Assembly: GCA_019247075.1 (NCBI GenBank)
Contig: JAFAPR010000096.1
Location: forward strand, 1-32,728
Direction of reading: 5' to 3'
Source: Solirubrobacterales bacterium
GTDB lineage: Bacteria; Actinomycetota; Thermoleophilia; Solirubrobacterales; Solirubrobacteraceae
Length of the DNA: 32,728 nt
Part shown: one piece after another, positions 9,202-18,860 of the stretch
Numbering within the stretch: the first letter of the stretch is position 1
Layout: every line of letters begins with the position of its first letter
The notes under the pieces: generated by a model
Database searches by the model: none
What the model saw: only the letters and a program-made list of their open reading frames with translations
What the model was told of the DNA's origin: nothing
Made by a program: the position numbers and the translations under genes

Positions 9202-10089
9202 CTAAACGGCGATCGGCGCCTTGCGTGCACTGCTCGAAGCGCCCACCGAGGCGATTACCACGAGCGCGATCCCGGCGAGCTCGCGCGAGCTGAGGGTCTG
9301 GCCGATCACGAGGAATCCGGCGAGCGCGGCCATCGCCGGCTCGAGACTCATGAGCACGCCGAAGACGTTGGTAGCGATGCGCCGGAGCGCCTCCATCTCG
9401 AAGGTGTATGGAATCGCCGAGGAGAGCATGCCGATGGCTGCGCCCAACAGCAGCGTGTGCGGCGCCAGCAACTGTGCCCCACCCTGCGCGACCCCGACCG
9501 GCAGGGCAACCATCGAGCCCACGGCCATCGCGATCGCAAGTCCGGTGCCGCCCGCGAATGCCTTGCCGACGCGCGCATTGATGAGGATGTACGCCCCCCA
9601 AAGGCAACCCGCCGCCAGCGCCAGAGCCACGCCGAGCGGGTCGAGGGCGTGAGCATCACCGCGCATCAGGGCGACTATCCCCGCAGCTGCGAGCGCCACC
9701 CAAAGAAGGTCAAGCCGGCGACGCGAACCGGTGATCGCGACCGCGAGCGGACCGACGAACTCGATCGTCACCGCGATGCCAAGGGGGATTCGCTGTATCG
9801 CCTCGTAGAAGGCCAGGTTCATCCCCGCGAGCACGAGCCCGAATAGGGCGGCGAGCAGCAGCTCGCTCCTGGTCCGCGCGCGCGGCCGCGGTCGCCAGAT
9901 GACCAGCAGGACGATGCTCGCCGATACGAGTCGCAGCAGCACGGCTCCCGCTGGCCCAACCTGCGCGAAAAGCGTGGTGGCCAGCGCGGAGCCGAACTGC
10001 ACCGAGGCGATAGCCCCGAGGACGAGCGCGGGCGACGGCGTGCGCGACAGTACTCCCTGGGCCGGGACCGAGGTTTGCACCGAAGCCAT
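9202..10089 (-). CDS. EamA / RhtA-like inner-membrane exporter
   Basis: MASVQTSVPAQGVLSRTPSPALVLGAIASVQFGSALATTLFAQVGPAGAVLLRLVSASIVLL...; about 10 TM segments, EamA-type. Confidence 0.85.
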   Translation of the reverse strand: MASVQTSVPAQGVLSRTPSPALVLGAIASVQFGSALATTLFAQVGPAGAVLLRLVSASIVLLVIWRPRPRARTRSELLLAALFGLVLAGMNLAFYEAIQRIPLGIAVTIEFVGPLAVAITGSRRRLDLLWVALAAAGIVALMRGDAHALDPLGVALALAAGCLWGAYILINARVGKAFAGGTGLAIAMAVGSMVALPVGVAQGGAQLLAPHTLLLGAAIGMLSSAIPYTFEMEALRRIATNVFGVLMSLEPAMAALAGFLVIGQTLSSRELAGIALVVIASVGASSSARKAPIAV

Positions 10090-10131
10090 CGCTCGATCGT
10101 AGTGGGGGCGGGCAGGCGGGTAGACTCGCCT

Positions 10132-10422
10132 GTGGTGTTCTTCGCCGTCCGGCTCGAGCGCGGCGGTCCGTGGGACTGGTCGCGTGACCTGCGCGAGCAG
10201 GAGGGCTTTGGCGAGCATGCCCGGTTCATGGACTCGCTGGTCGACGACGGGTTCATCGTGCTCGGTGGTCCGCTCGGAAGCGACCGCGAGATCCTCCACG
10301 CCATCTCAGCCTCCTCCGAGAAAGACGTCCGCGCGCGCCTTACCGAGGACAGCTGGGCCCAGAACGGAATGCTGACAATCAAGTCGGTGGAGCCCTGGAC
10401 GATCCTGCTCGACGGACGGTAG
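10132..10422 (+). CDS. YciI-like protein
   Basis: VVFFAVRLERGGPWDWSRDLREQEGFGEHARFMDSLVDDGFIVLGGPLG...; GTG start. Confidence 0.7.
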   Translation: MVFFAVRLERGGPWDWSRDLREQEGFGEHARFMDSLVDDGFIVLGGPLGSDREILHAISASSEKDVRARLTEDSWAQNGMLTIKSVEPWTILLDGR

Positions 10423-10497
10423 ACAGTCCAGAGAACGCGGCCTGGCGAATCAGCTTTGCGCCCCGCTCCAACCTCGTGAACGCAATCGAGCCTGCGT

Positions 10498-10519
10498 TCT
10501 GCGCATTTTTGCTTATAGT
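10498..10519 (+). promoter_or_regulatory. Promoter/-10 region with motif TCTGC-N8-GCTTATAGT
   Basis: TATAGT at 10514-10519; same TCTGC-N8-GCTTATAGT arrangement as 14799-14820. Confidence 0.55.
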
Positions 10520-10526
10520 GAGCACG

Positions 10527-11417
10527 GTGGGCTTGAATCGCGCAGAAACCGCCGCCATCGACGGAGAGGTACACAGCCAGCCGTCGATCTGGCGGCGCGC
10601 CGCGGCGCTGGCGGCCGGGGCCGATCTCCCTTCATCGGGGCAGCGGGTCGCGGTCATGGGCTGCGGCACGTCGCTGTTCGTGGCGCAGGCGATCGCGAAC
10701 TGGCGAGAGGGAAGCGGCCACGGATTGACCGATGCATTCACGCCTTCGGAGATGCCGCTGGGGCGCCGCTACGACAGCGTGATCGCGATCTCTCGGTCCG
10801 GCACCACGACCGAGGTGCTGCAGGCGTTGCGGTCGCTCCCGGAGAGCGACACATTCGCGATCACCGCCGTGGCGGAGAGCCCGCTTGCAGAGAACGTTGA
10901 ACACCTTGTCGCGCTGCCGTTCGCGGATGAGACCGCGATCGTGCAGACGAGGTTCTCGACCAGCGTGGTCGCGCTGTGGCGAGCCTATCTCGGCCACGAC
11001 GTCGACCGCCTCGCGGCGCATGCCGAAGCCAAGCTGACGGCGGGCTTGCCGGACTCGCTCACGACCTCAGAGCAGTTCGTGTTCCTCGGCCACGGGCCGG
11101 CCGTGGGGCTGGCCAACGAGGCATCGCTGAAGTTCCGGGAGGCGGCCCTCGCGTGGAGCGAGGCGTATCCGGCGATGGAGCTCCGGCACGGCCCCATCAG
11201 CGTTCTCGGGCCGAGGAGCCTGGTGTGGTCCCTTGGTGATTTGCCACAGGGGCTTGCGGAAGACGTCCTGGCCACCGGGGCATGTCTTCAGGTCGACGGC
11301 GGGGATCCGCTGCCTGAGATGGTGCGAGTGCACCGTGCCGCGATCGCGTTGGCCCGAGCGAAAGGGCTCAACCCGGACTGCCCGCCACGCCTCGAACGGT
11401 CGGTCGTATTACCGTAG
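10527..11417 (+). CDS. SIS-domain phosphosugar isomerase (AgaS/GlmS-isomerase-like)
   Basis: VAVMGCGTSLFVAQAIA...DSVIAISRSGTTTEVLQAL...FLGHGPAVGLANEASLKFREAALAWSEAYPAMELRHGPISVL. Likely GTG start at 10527 (track start 10476 lies upstream of the -10 element). Confidence 0.85.
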   Translation: MGLNRAETAAIDGEVHSQPSIWRRAAALAAGADLPSSGQRVAVMGCGTSLFVAQAIANWREGSGHGLTDAFTPSEMPLGRRYDSVIAISRSGTTTEVLQALRSLPESDTFAITAVAESPLAENVEHLVALPFADETAIVQTRFSTSVVALWRAYLGHDVDRLAAHAEAKLTAGLPDSLTTSEQFVFLGHGPAVGLANEASLKFREAALAWSEAYPAMELRHGPISVLGPRSLVWSLGDLPQGLAEDVLATGACLQVDGGDPLPEMVRVHRAAIALARAKGLNPDCPPRLERSVVLP

Positions 11418-11439
11418 AACCGCGGCGGGGCTGGTCGAG

Positions 11440-12366
11440 TTGGATAACCCGCGGGAGCGCGACGTTGAGGTTCTGGCCCTCGACATCGGTGGTACCAAGC
11501 TCGCCGCTGGGATAGTCGACAGGTCGGGCCGCGTTCGTGACCGGCGGGTCATCCCCACCGCCCGCGAGGATGGCGCAGATCGGGTGCTTGAGCGAGCCCT
11601 TTCGCTTGTTGAGGAACTCGTGGCAAACGAACGCCGGGCCGACCGGCTGCCCCTCGGACTGGGCGTATCGACGAACGGCCTCACGCGAGAGGACGGGGTG
11701 GACTTGGCGCCCGCGGTGCCCGGTTGGTCGCAGTTGCGCATCCCCGCTGCGCTGCATACGCGCTTTCCGCAGTTGCGGGCGACCATCATCAACGACGTGA
11801 AGGCCGCGACCCGAGCGGAGCTGGCGTGGGGCGCTCTGCACGGGGTCTCGGAGGGTCTCTACGTCAACCTGGGAACGGGGATTGCCGCGGGCATAGTGTG
11901 GAGAAGACAGGTGATCGAGGGCGCCCACGGCGCCGCCGGTGAGGTCGGCTACATCGTGCCCTCGCTCGAGGCGCTGGCCGATCGGCGTCCCGGGGCCGCC
12001 GTGCTCGAGGAACGCCTGGGAGGGCGGGGGGTCGAGGCGTGGACCGCGACCGAGCGAGGGAAAGCCATAAGCGCGCGGGAGCTGTTTGACAGTTCGAATG
12101 CCAGCCCGATCGAGCGCGAGACGCGCGAGCAGTTGATCGCCGAGATCGCGTTATGGGTCGCAAACGTCGCGATTGTGGTCGATCCCTCCCGCGTTGTCTT
12201 GGGTGGCGGCATGATCCAATCTGGCTCCGAGCTGTACCGGCGGACCGCGGAGATCCTGGGGGAGATAGCTCCGTTTCCGATCGAGGTCGTGCCCGCCCAC
12301 TTTGGCGCCGAGTCCGCGCTGCTGGGGGCGGGGGCGGTGGCACTCTCCGCCGAGCAAACCGGTTGA
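11440..12366 (+). CDS. ROK-family sugar kinase/regulator
   Basis: VEVLALDIGGTKLAAGIVD...VNLGTGIAAGIVWRRQVIEGAHGAAGEVGYIVPS...VVLGGGMI. Start uncertain (TTG 11440 proposed). Confidence 0.82.
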   Translation: MDNPRERDVEVLALDIGGTKLAAGIVDRSGRVRDRRVIPTAREDGADRVLERALSLVEELVANERRADRLPLGLGVSTNGLTREDGVDLAPAVPGWSQLRIPAALHTRFPQLRATIINDVKAATRAELAWGALHGVSEGLYVNLGTGIAAGIVWRRQVIEGAHGAAGEVGYIVPSLEALADRRPGAAVLEERLGGRGVEAWTATERGKAISARELFDSSNASPIERETREQLIAEIALWVANVAIVVDPSRVVLGGGMIQSGSELYRRTAEILGEIAPFPIEVVPAHFGAESALLGAGAVALSAEQTG

Positions 12367-12391
12367 CAGCGTGCGCGACTCTGCCTAAAGT
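12363..12391 (+). promoter_or_regulatory. Sigma70-like promoter TTGACA-N17-TAAAGT
   Basis: TTGACA 12363-12368, 17-bp spacer, TAAAGT 12386-12391, upstream of the GH27 gene. Confidence 0.6.
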
Positions 12392-12475
12392 GGCTCGATC
12401 GCGCACAATCAGCGCAGCTTCGCTAAACGAGATGCAACGGCCTGTACGGAGACCCTGCGCGGTGGAGGAGGCCCC

Positions 12476-13888
12476 ATGAGAAGACTGACCCGTCGCCTGA
12501 CGCCAGCGCTCGTCTCACTCGCAGTGGTTTGTGGCGCGTTTGCCGTGAGCGGCGCGCCGTCTGCGCGAGGAGAGTCGCATCCGCCTCGGGGTACGGACCT
12601 GAAGCCGGTGCTCGGCTGGAGTACTTGGAGCTTCTTCAGGAGATCGTCGGATGCCGCCATCGACGAGGCGGCCGCCCGGGCCATGAAACAGAGCGGCCTT
12701 GAAGCGCGCGGCTTTCGGTACATCAATCAGGATGACTTCTGGTATCAGTGCCCGGGGCCACAGGGCCCGAACGTCGATCGCTATGGCAGGTGGGTGACCC
12801 GCGGCGCCAAATTCCCGCCAGGTCCTCATCGGGAGAATGGCATCAAGGTCGTGGCCAGCTACGTGCACAAGCTGGGGCTGAAGTTCGGCATCTACGTAAC
12901 GCCCGGGATCTCGCATCAGGCCGTTGCGAAGAACACGCGCATCCTAGGCACGCCTTACAGAGCCGATGAGATCGCCACCCGGAAAAAGCAGCTCAACTAC
13001 AACTGCGGCGGCATGATGGGCCTCAACTACCACAAGCCCGGCGCTCAGGCCTTCATCAACTCGATCGTGGACGAATTCGCCTCCTGGGGCATCGACTACA
13101 TCAAGCTCGACGGCATCACCGACGCCAACAAACCGGACATCAGGGCCTGGTCTGACGCGATCCGGCAATCGCACCGTCCGATGCAGCTCGACGTCACCGA
13201 GGGTCATTACACCATTGCGCTCGGTCCCACCCTCGATAAGTACGCGACCCAATGGGAGTACACATCCGACATCGAGAACTACGGCGGTAGGGGATTGACC
13301 GACTACGCCAATGTCGCATTGCGGTTTCACACCCTCGCGTTGTGGGAGCCGCGCTACGGCGGGCGGCGGTTCAAGGGCTACAACGACTTCGACTCGGTCG
13401 AGCTCGGCAACTGCAACGGCCCCGTTGGCTCCTCCAATCCCTTCGGCTCGGTCAGATACTCAAAGGGGGATGGGCTAACCCTTCCCGAACGAAAGACCGT
13501 GCTCAGCCTGTGGTCACTGGCGGCCTCGCCCCTAATCCTGGGCACCAACCTGACCAAGCTATGCAAGACTGATTTGAGACTGCTCAGAAACCGGGCGGTG
13601 CTCTCTGTCGAACAGGACGGGATCGACTCGTCGATGATCCTCGACAAGCGCGCGGAGAAAGTGATCGCGAAGAGAGAGCGCCACGGCGATGTCGTGGTCG
13701 GGCTGTTCAATACGACCAGCCACCGGGAGGTGATCTCGACCACCGCACCAGCCATCGGACTGCCCAAACGGCGGAGATACAGGCTGACCGATCTGTGGAG
13801 GCACAGCTCGATCAAGAGCGGCAGGAGAATCACGGCGAGCGTTCCCGCGCACGGCGTGGTGCTGTACCGCGTCACCCCTCGCAAATAG
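12476..13888 (+). CDS. Secreted GH27-family alpha-galactosidase-like glycosidase
   Basis: Signal peptide MRRLTRRLTPALVSLAVVCGAFAVSGAPSARG; GWSTWSFF, YINQDDFW, LGLKFGIYVTPG, WGIDYIKLDG. Confidence 0.85.
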   Translation: MRRLTRRLTPALVSLAVVCGAFAVSGAPSARGESHPPRGTDLKPVLGWSTWSFFRRSSDAAIDEAAARAMKQSGLEARGFRYINQDDFWYQCPGPQGPNVDRYGRWVTRGAKFPPGPHRENGIKVVASYVHKLGLKFGIYVTPGISHQAVAKNTRILGTPYRADEIATRKKQLNYNCGGMMGLNYHKPGAQAFINSIVDEFASWGIDYIKLDGITDANKPDIRAWSDAIRQSHRPMQLDVTEGHYTIALGPTLDKYATQWEYTSDIENYGGRGLTDYANVALRFHTLALWEPRYGGRRFKGYNDFDSVELGNCNGPVGSSNPFGSVRYSKGDGLTLPERKTVLSLWSLAASPLILGTNLTKLCKTDLRLLRNRAVLSVEQDGIDSSMILDKRAEKVIAKRERHGDVVVGLFNTTSHREVISTTAPAIGLPKRRRYRLTDLWRHSSIKSGRRITASVPAHGVVLYRVTPRK

Positions 13889-13918
13889 GACCGCTACGCT
13901 CGGGACGGCGTGGCGCGA

Positions 13919-14731
13919 TCAGGCCAGCTTTACCTCGATATGTGCCGCGCCAAAGGGGGCAAGCTGTGCTTCAGACGCCCCAGAATCGGTGACGATCAGG
14001 TCGACCGCGTCAATGTCGCAGATCTTGACGAACTTGACCTGACCGAGCTTCGTGTGGTCAGCGACCACGACAACTCGGGCGGCCCGGCGCACAAGCGCGG
14101 CGTTCGTAAGCGCTTCAGAGTCGTTGTGAGTCGTGCAGCCGGAGTTGCTGTCCACGCCGTCGACGCCGATGAACGCCAGGTCGATGTTGTAGTCCTGAAT
14201 CGTCCGCTCCGCAGCTGGACCGGACAGCTCAAAGGAAGCCGACCGCGCCATGCCGCCGGTAACCACAAGGCGAATGTTCGGGCGCAGCGCGAGTTCGGCG
14301 CCGATGTTGAGGGCGTTGGTCACCACGGTGAGATCGCGGCGTGTTGCCAGTGCCCGCGAGACCTCCATCGTGGTCGTTCCGCCGGTAAACCCGACCACCG
14401 CGCCATCCTCCACCAGGGCGGCCGCGGCCTGCCCGATTCGCCGCTTCTCCGGTGCCTGGCTAGTTTCCCGGTAACGGATCGGGAGCTCATAGCCACGATC
14501 CACGCGAACGGCTCCCCCGTGCGAGCGCAGCACGAGCCCTTGACTTGCAAGTTGGGCGAGGTCGCGGCGAACGGTGGCGCTCGAGACGGATAGCGCGGAC
14601 GCGAGTTCGTCGACGGCCGTCGTCGACTCCGGGTCCGTGAGATTGAGGATTGCACGCAGCCGCTCGACGCGATGCCGCGGTCGCGCGTATCTTGTCGCCC
14701 CGTCCTGACTGCTTCCCTTCATCTCGGCCAT
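13919..14731 (-). CDS. DeoR-family transcriptional regulator
   Basis: RVERLRAILNLTDPESTTAVDELASALSVSSATVRRDLAQLASQGLVLRSHGGAV...VVGFTGGTTTMEVSRAL; start MAEMKG at 14731. Confidence 0.9.
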   Translation of the reverse strand: MAEMKGSSQDGATRYARPRHRVERLRAILNLTDPESTTAVDELASALSVSSATVRRDLAQLASQGLVLRSHGGAVRVDRGYELPIRYRETSQAPEKRRIGQAAAALVEDGAVVGFTGGTTTMEVSRALATRRDLTVVTNALNIGAELALRPNIRLVVTGGMARSASFELSGPAAERTIQDYNIDLAFIGVDGVDSNSGCTTHNDSEALTNAALVRRAARVVVVADHTKLGQVKFVKICDIDAVDLIVTDSGASEAQLAPFGAAHIEVKLA

Positions 14732-14791
14732 CCGGCTCGGCTTCTTCCTCGGCAGAGCCGGCAAGCGCATCCTGCGGGTCGCATATGCGCG

Positions 14792-14820
14792 TTGACACTC
14801 TGCATGAATGCGCTTATAGT
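14792..14820 (+). promoter_or_regulatory. Promoter TTGACA-N17-TATAGT flanked by ATGCGC direct repeats
   Basis: TTGACA 14792-14797, 17-bp spacer, TATAGT 14815-14820; ATGCGC at 14785, 14808 and 14829. Confidence 0.75.
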
Positions 14821-14828
14821 AGTCTGAA

Positions 14829-16226
14829 ATGCGCGCCCGTGGTGCAGATTTGCTAAGGCTCGCGCACTGGCCGGCCGGGCGGCCGTGGCGGCGGAGGATG
14901 GGCCTGGCTCTCGTGGTTCCCGGGCTCGTCCTTCTGGTTGCCGCCTGCGGATCGTCGGGCTCGGGCTCGAACTCGTCCTCCAATAACAGCGCGCCCGCGG
15001 TCAATCTCAAGCACCCGGGGGGCAGCATCACCGTCGCGGTCGCCTACCCAAGCCCGCCCCCCGCGCTCCTGCAACAGTTCACCAAGCAGACGGGGGTCAA
15101 GGTGCGCTGGGTGAACGTGGGCTGGGACGACCTGCAGAGCAAGATCGTGGCCGCCTCCACCGCTCACAGCTACTTTGCCGACGTCACCGATGTGGACTGG
15201 TCGAAGACAGGCGAGTACTACAAGCTGCACTGGTTCTATCCGCTGAACCGATACTTCGCGATCTCGACGCTCTCGGGCCAGATGCCTCAGCTGAGTTCGT
15301 TCGTCGACAATGGCCAACTCGTAGGCATCCCCATGGACGCCTCATTCATGGTGTCGACGATGAACACCAAGCAATTCACCCATGCCGGCGTCACCAAGGC
15401 CCCCACGACGATCGCGCAGTACACGGCCGATCTGCAGAAGCTGAAGAGCTCCGGGGTCAATCCCCATCCACTGAATATTCCGCTCCAGGCCCAGGAGGGT
15501 CTGTCCACCTATTGGTACGAGACGACCGCGGCGTTCGGCGGGCACGTCCTCACCGCGCAACACAAGGCTGCGTTCACCTCTCCCAGCTCGCCCGGGTACA
15601 AGGCACTCGCCTGGATCGTGCACGCGTACAAGTCCGGACTGGTGCCACCGGGGAACATCAACATGGCCGACGTCGCGTCGCTGACTAGCAACATGGCGCA
15701 CGGCATGACCGCCTCGTCCCTCTCGGAGTATTCGGGCGACCTGGCCACGATCTACGACATTCCGAGCAACTCGAGCGTGGTGGGCCAGGTGAAGTACGTA
15801 TCCACCCCGACCGCCAGCGGAGCGCCGGCTCCCAACCTCGGCAACCCTGACGGCGTGGGAATACCGCGGACGGCCCACAACGTGGCGGGCGCTGTCGCGT
15901 TCATCAAGTGGTTGGATAAGCCGAGCAATCAGGCTCTGTGGGCGGGCGCCAACGGAGGCAAGGATGCCATCACCGGCTTCCCGCTCCCGGCCCAGAAGAA
16001 CGCCACCGCCATCCTTGCGTCCTCGCTGCATGGCAAGTCGGGCATTGGCGATCTAAGTCAGCTGCTCCGCGACAGCCAGCCCGTGTTCCAGAACGGCGCG
16101 CCGCCTTGGTATTCGCAGTTCTCAAACGCGGTGTACACGAATGTTCACGCCGCTGCGGCCGGCCAAGAAAGCGTGAAGGCAGCGATCAGCGCGATCGCCC
16201 AGGTCGTCAACCAGAACGCCCCCTAG
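14829..16226 (+). CDS. ABC transporter extracellular sugar-binding lipoprotein
   Basis: LALVVPGLVLLVAACGSSGSGSNSS lipobox; ITVAVAYPSPPPALLQQFTKQTGVKVRWVNVGWDDLQSKIVAAS... Confidence 0.88.
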   Translation: MRARGADLLRLAHWPAGRPWRRRMGLALVVPGLVLLVAACGSSGSGSNSSSNNSAPAVNLKHPGGSITVAVAYPSPPPALLQQFTKQTGVKVRWVNVGWDDLQSKIVAASTAHSYFADVTDVDWSKTGEYYKLHWFYPLNRYFAISTLSGQMPQLSSFVDNGQLVGIPMDASFMVSTMNTKQFTHAGVTKAPTTIAQYTADLQKLKSSGVNPHPLNIPLQAQEGLSTYWYETTAAFGGHVLTAQHKAAFTSPSSPGYKALAWIVHAYKSGLVPPGNINMADVASLTSNMAHGMTASSLSEYSGDLATIYDIPSNSSVVGQVKYVSTPTASGAPAPNLGNPDGVGIPRTAHNVAGAVAFIKWLDKPSNQALWAGANGGKDAITGFPLPAQKNATAILASSLHGKSGIGDLSQLLRDSQPVFQNGAPPWYSQFSNAVYTNVHAAAAGQESVKAAISAIAQVVNQNAP

Positions 16227-16242
16227 CCGCACCCCCGGGCCC

Positions 16243-17193
16243 TTGTCCGGAACCGAGCTGCTCGAATCTCCCGAAGTCGAGACAGCAGCGCCTAGGCGGT
16301 GGCGGCGGCGAGAGCCGTCGGTGCGGTCGCAGCGCCAGCGGCTGGCTTACATCCTGCTCGCGCCATTGGCCCTGTTTATCGGTGCGTTGACGTTGTACCC
16401 GACGGCCGTGACAACCGTCGAGGCGTTCTTCCGCGAGTACTCGCTGGTAAACAACCACAACTTCGTCGGCTTGAAAAACTTCCATGACGCCTTCTCGACT
16501 CCGGCGATCCGTCAGAGCTTCGTCAATACGGGGATCTACGTGCTGTCCGGAACGGTGCTGTCGGTCGTGCTCGGGATCGCGTTCGCGCTGCTGCTGCGGC
16601 AGCGCTCGCGCTGGCGCGCGCCGCTGCTCGCCCTCGTCGTGCTGCCGTGGGCGCTGCCGCCGGTGGTCGAGGCACTGCTGTGGAGCCGGATCTACGACCC
16701 GACCTTCGGACCCCTGAACGGGGTTCTGAAGTCCATCGGACTGATCAGCCACAACCAGGTGTGGCTCGGTTCCAACCGCTGGGAGGCGCTGGTGCTGATC
16801 GAACTCGTGCAGGTCTGGCAGACCACCCCTCTGTGCGTGTTGCTCATCCTGGCGGCCCTGCAGCTAATCCCGTCGGAGCTCTATGAGGCCGGCGCGGTGG
16901 ACGGCGCGAGCGCCTGGCACGGGTTCCGCTACATCACCCTGCCGCTACTGCGGCCCGGAATCACGATCGCGATGGTCGCGGCCATCACCGCCAGTCTCAA
17001 CATCTTTGATCAGCCCTATATCCTCACCGGCGACGCCAGCGCATCGGCCTCGGTGGGCGTTCAGACCTACCTCGTAAGCTTCCAGAACCTGAACTTCGGC
17101 GAGGGTTATGCGCTGTCGTTGATCATGACCCTGGCGACCGCGGCCATCTCTCTGCTGGTGCTGCGTCTCGTCTACAGAAGGGTGGAGTTCTGA
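16243..17193 (+). CDS. Sugar ABC transporter permease (MalF-like)
   Basis: TM protein with EAA-type loop 'ELYEAGAVDGASAWHGFRYITLPLLRPGITIAM'. Confidence 0.9.
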   Translation: MSGTELLESPEVETAAPRRWRRREPSVRSQRQRLAYILLAPLALFIGALTLYPTAVTTVEAFFREYSLVNNHNFVGLKNFHDAFSTPAIRQSFVNTGIYVLSGTVLSVVLGIAFALLLRQRSRWRAPLLALVVLPWALPPVVEALLWSRIYDPTFGPLNGVLKSIGLISHNQVWLGSNRWEALVLIELVQVWQTTPLCVLLILAALQLIPSELYEAGAVDGASAWHGFRYITLPLLRPGITIAMVAAITASLNIFDQPYILTGDASASASVGVQTYLVSFQNLNFGEGYALSLIMTLATAAISLLVLRLVYRRVEF

Positions 17194-17210
17194 GCTCGGC
17201 CGCGGCATCT

Positions 17211-18095
17211 GTGCCGCTGGTGAGCCGGCGTCCGTCGGGCCGCACGCGGCGAGTCGCGCGCCGATGGGGCCGCTGGATCGCGCTGGTGCTGGTCGTCATC
17301 TGGTCGCTCTTCCCGCTCTACTGGGGCCTCAGCACGAGTCTGATGTCGAGCGGCGCGGCCGACTCGCTGCCGGTCCACTACTACCCCCACCCGCTGTACC
17401 TCTCCAACTACGGGCAGCTGCTCAACCTTCAGCACGCCAATCTCGGCACGCTCCCATACCAGCTGCGTCAGTCGCTTTTGAACTCCACGATCGAGTCAGT
17501 TGGCACGACCGTCTTGACCGTGTTCGTGGCGATTTTTGCCGCCTACGCATTCGCGCGGCTGGAGTTCCGCTTCAAGCGGATCATCCTCGTGACCACGATC
17601 GCGACGCTGTTGCTGCCCGCGTACGCGACCCTGCTGCCGCTGTACAAGCTCATGACGAGCTGGAACCTGGTCAACACGTACCTCGGGATAATCCTGACCA
17701 ACACATCAGGGTTCCTTCCCCTGGCGATCTGGATCCTCTACAACTATTTCCAGGGCCTCCCGAAAGAGCTCGAGGAGGCGGCGTTCATCGATGGGGCTCG
17801 CCCGCTGGAGGCGCTGGCGCGCGTGATCCTGCCGCTCTCGCTCCCAGGCATCGCTGCCGCGGCCGCTGTCACGTTCCTCTTCAGCTGGTCTCAGTTCCTG
17901 TTCCCGCTGATTCTGACCACTGACTTGAGATCCGAGCCCGCGACGGTCGTGATCGCAGCTCTTTACGGCCCAAGGTTGGTGGCTTTCAGCTTGATGGCCG
18001 CGGCGGGCATGCTTGCGATCGCGGTCCCTGCTGCCCTGGCGTTGCTGCTCAACCGGTACATCGTGAGCGGCCTCACGGCGGGGGCCACCAAATGA
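17211..18095 (+). CDS. Sugar ABC transporter permease (MalG-like)
   Basis: EAA loop 'ELEEAAFIDGARPLEALARVILPLSLPGIAAAA'. Confidence 0.9.
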   Translation: MPLVSRRPSGRTRRVARRWGRWIALVLVVIWSLFPLYWGLSTSLMSSGAADSLPVHYYPHPLYLSNYGQLLNLQHANLGTLPYQLRQSLLNSTIESVGTTVLTVFVAIFAAYAFARLEFRFKRIILVTTIATLLLPAYATLLPLYKLMTSWNLVNTYLGIILTNTSGFLPLAIWILYNYFQGLPKELEEAAFIDGARPLEALARVILPLSLPGIAAAAAVTFLFSWSQFLFPLILTTDLRSEPATVVIAALYGPRLVAFSLMAAAGMLAIAVPAALALLLNRYIVSGLTAGATK

Positions 18096-18820
18096 CCGAG
18101 CCAAACCAACCGCTCGCGGGCCGCGTGGTGATCGTTACGGGCGCGAGCTCAGGTGTCGGAGCCGCCGCCACGAGGGCGCTGATCGCAGCAGGAGCGCGCG
18201 TGGTCGCCGTCGCGCGCTCCGGGGAAAGGCTCGGGTCGCTCCAGGTCCCTGACGATGCGAGCCTGCTGAGGGAATCGGCGGACGTGCGCGCGCGCGAGGA
18301 CATGGAGCGCGTCGCCCAGCTCGCCGTTGACCGCTTCGGCGCCTGCGACGCGATCGTCTGCAACGCCGGCGTCGGCGAGTACGCCGACTTCCTGGACATG
18401 ACCCCCGAAACCGTCACCGAGATCGTCGAGACCAACCTGCTTGGAACCGTGTGGTCGATCCGGGCCGTACTGCCGCACATGCTCGCCGCCGGCGGCGGCG
18501 ACATTGTCGTCGTGAGCTCCGTGGTGGCGGTGATGGACTCCGCCGGCGAGGCGGTCTACGCCGCCACCAAAGCAGGCCAGAAGACGCTTGCGGCCTGCTT
18601 GGATCTCGAGCTGCGAAGTCGGGGCGTGCGCCTCTCGACCGTCCTGCCCGGGGGGGTGAAGACCGAATTTGCGATCGGCCGCGGGCGGACGCCCGACATG
18701 CCGGACTTCGCCACCATGCTCGAGCCGGAGGACGTCGCCGCCGTGATCCTCACCATCCTCTCCCAGCCCCGGCACGTCCGGACCACCGTCTGGGGGCTGT
18801 CTCACTTGGAAGAGGACTAG
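18092..18820 (+). CDS. Short-chain dehydrogenase/reductase
   Basis: VVIVTGASSGVGAAATRAL, CNAGVGEY, VVVSSVVAV, YAATK; ATGA overlap with the permease gene. Confidence 0.9.
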   Translation: MTEPNQPLAGRVVIVTGASSGVGAAATRALIAAGARVVAVARSGERLGSLQVPDDASLLRESADVRAREDMERVAQLAVDRFGACDAIVCNAGVGEYADFLDMTPETVTEIVETNLLGTVWSIRAVLPHMLAAGGGDIVVVSSVVAVMDSAGEAVYAATKAGQKTLAACLDLELRSRGVRLSTVLPGGVKTEFAIGRGRTPDMPDFATMLEPEDVAAVILTILSQPRHVRTTVWGLSHLEED

Positions 18821-18860
18821 GGACGCGCGGCGAGCCGCGACCACCCGCTCGCCCCGGCGC

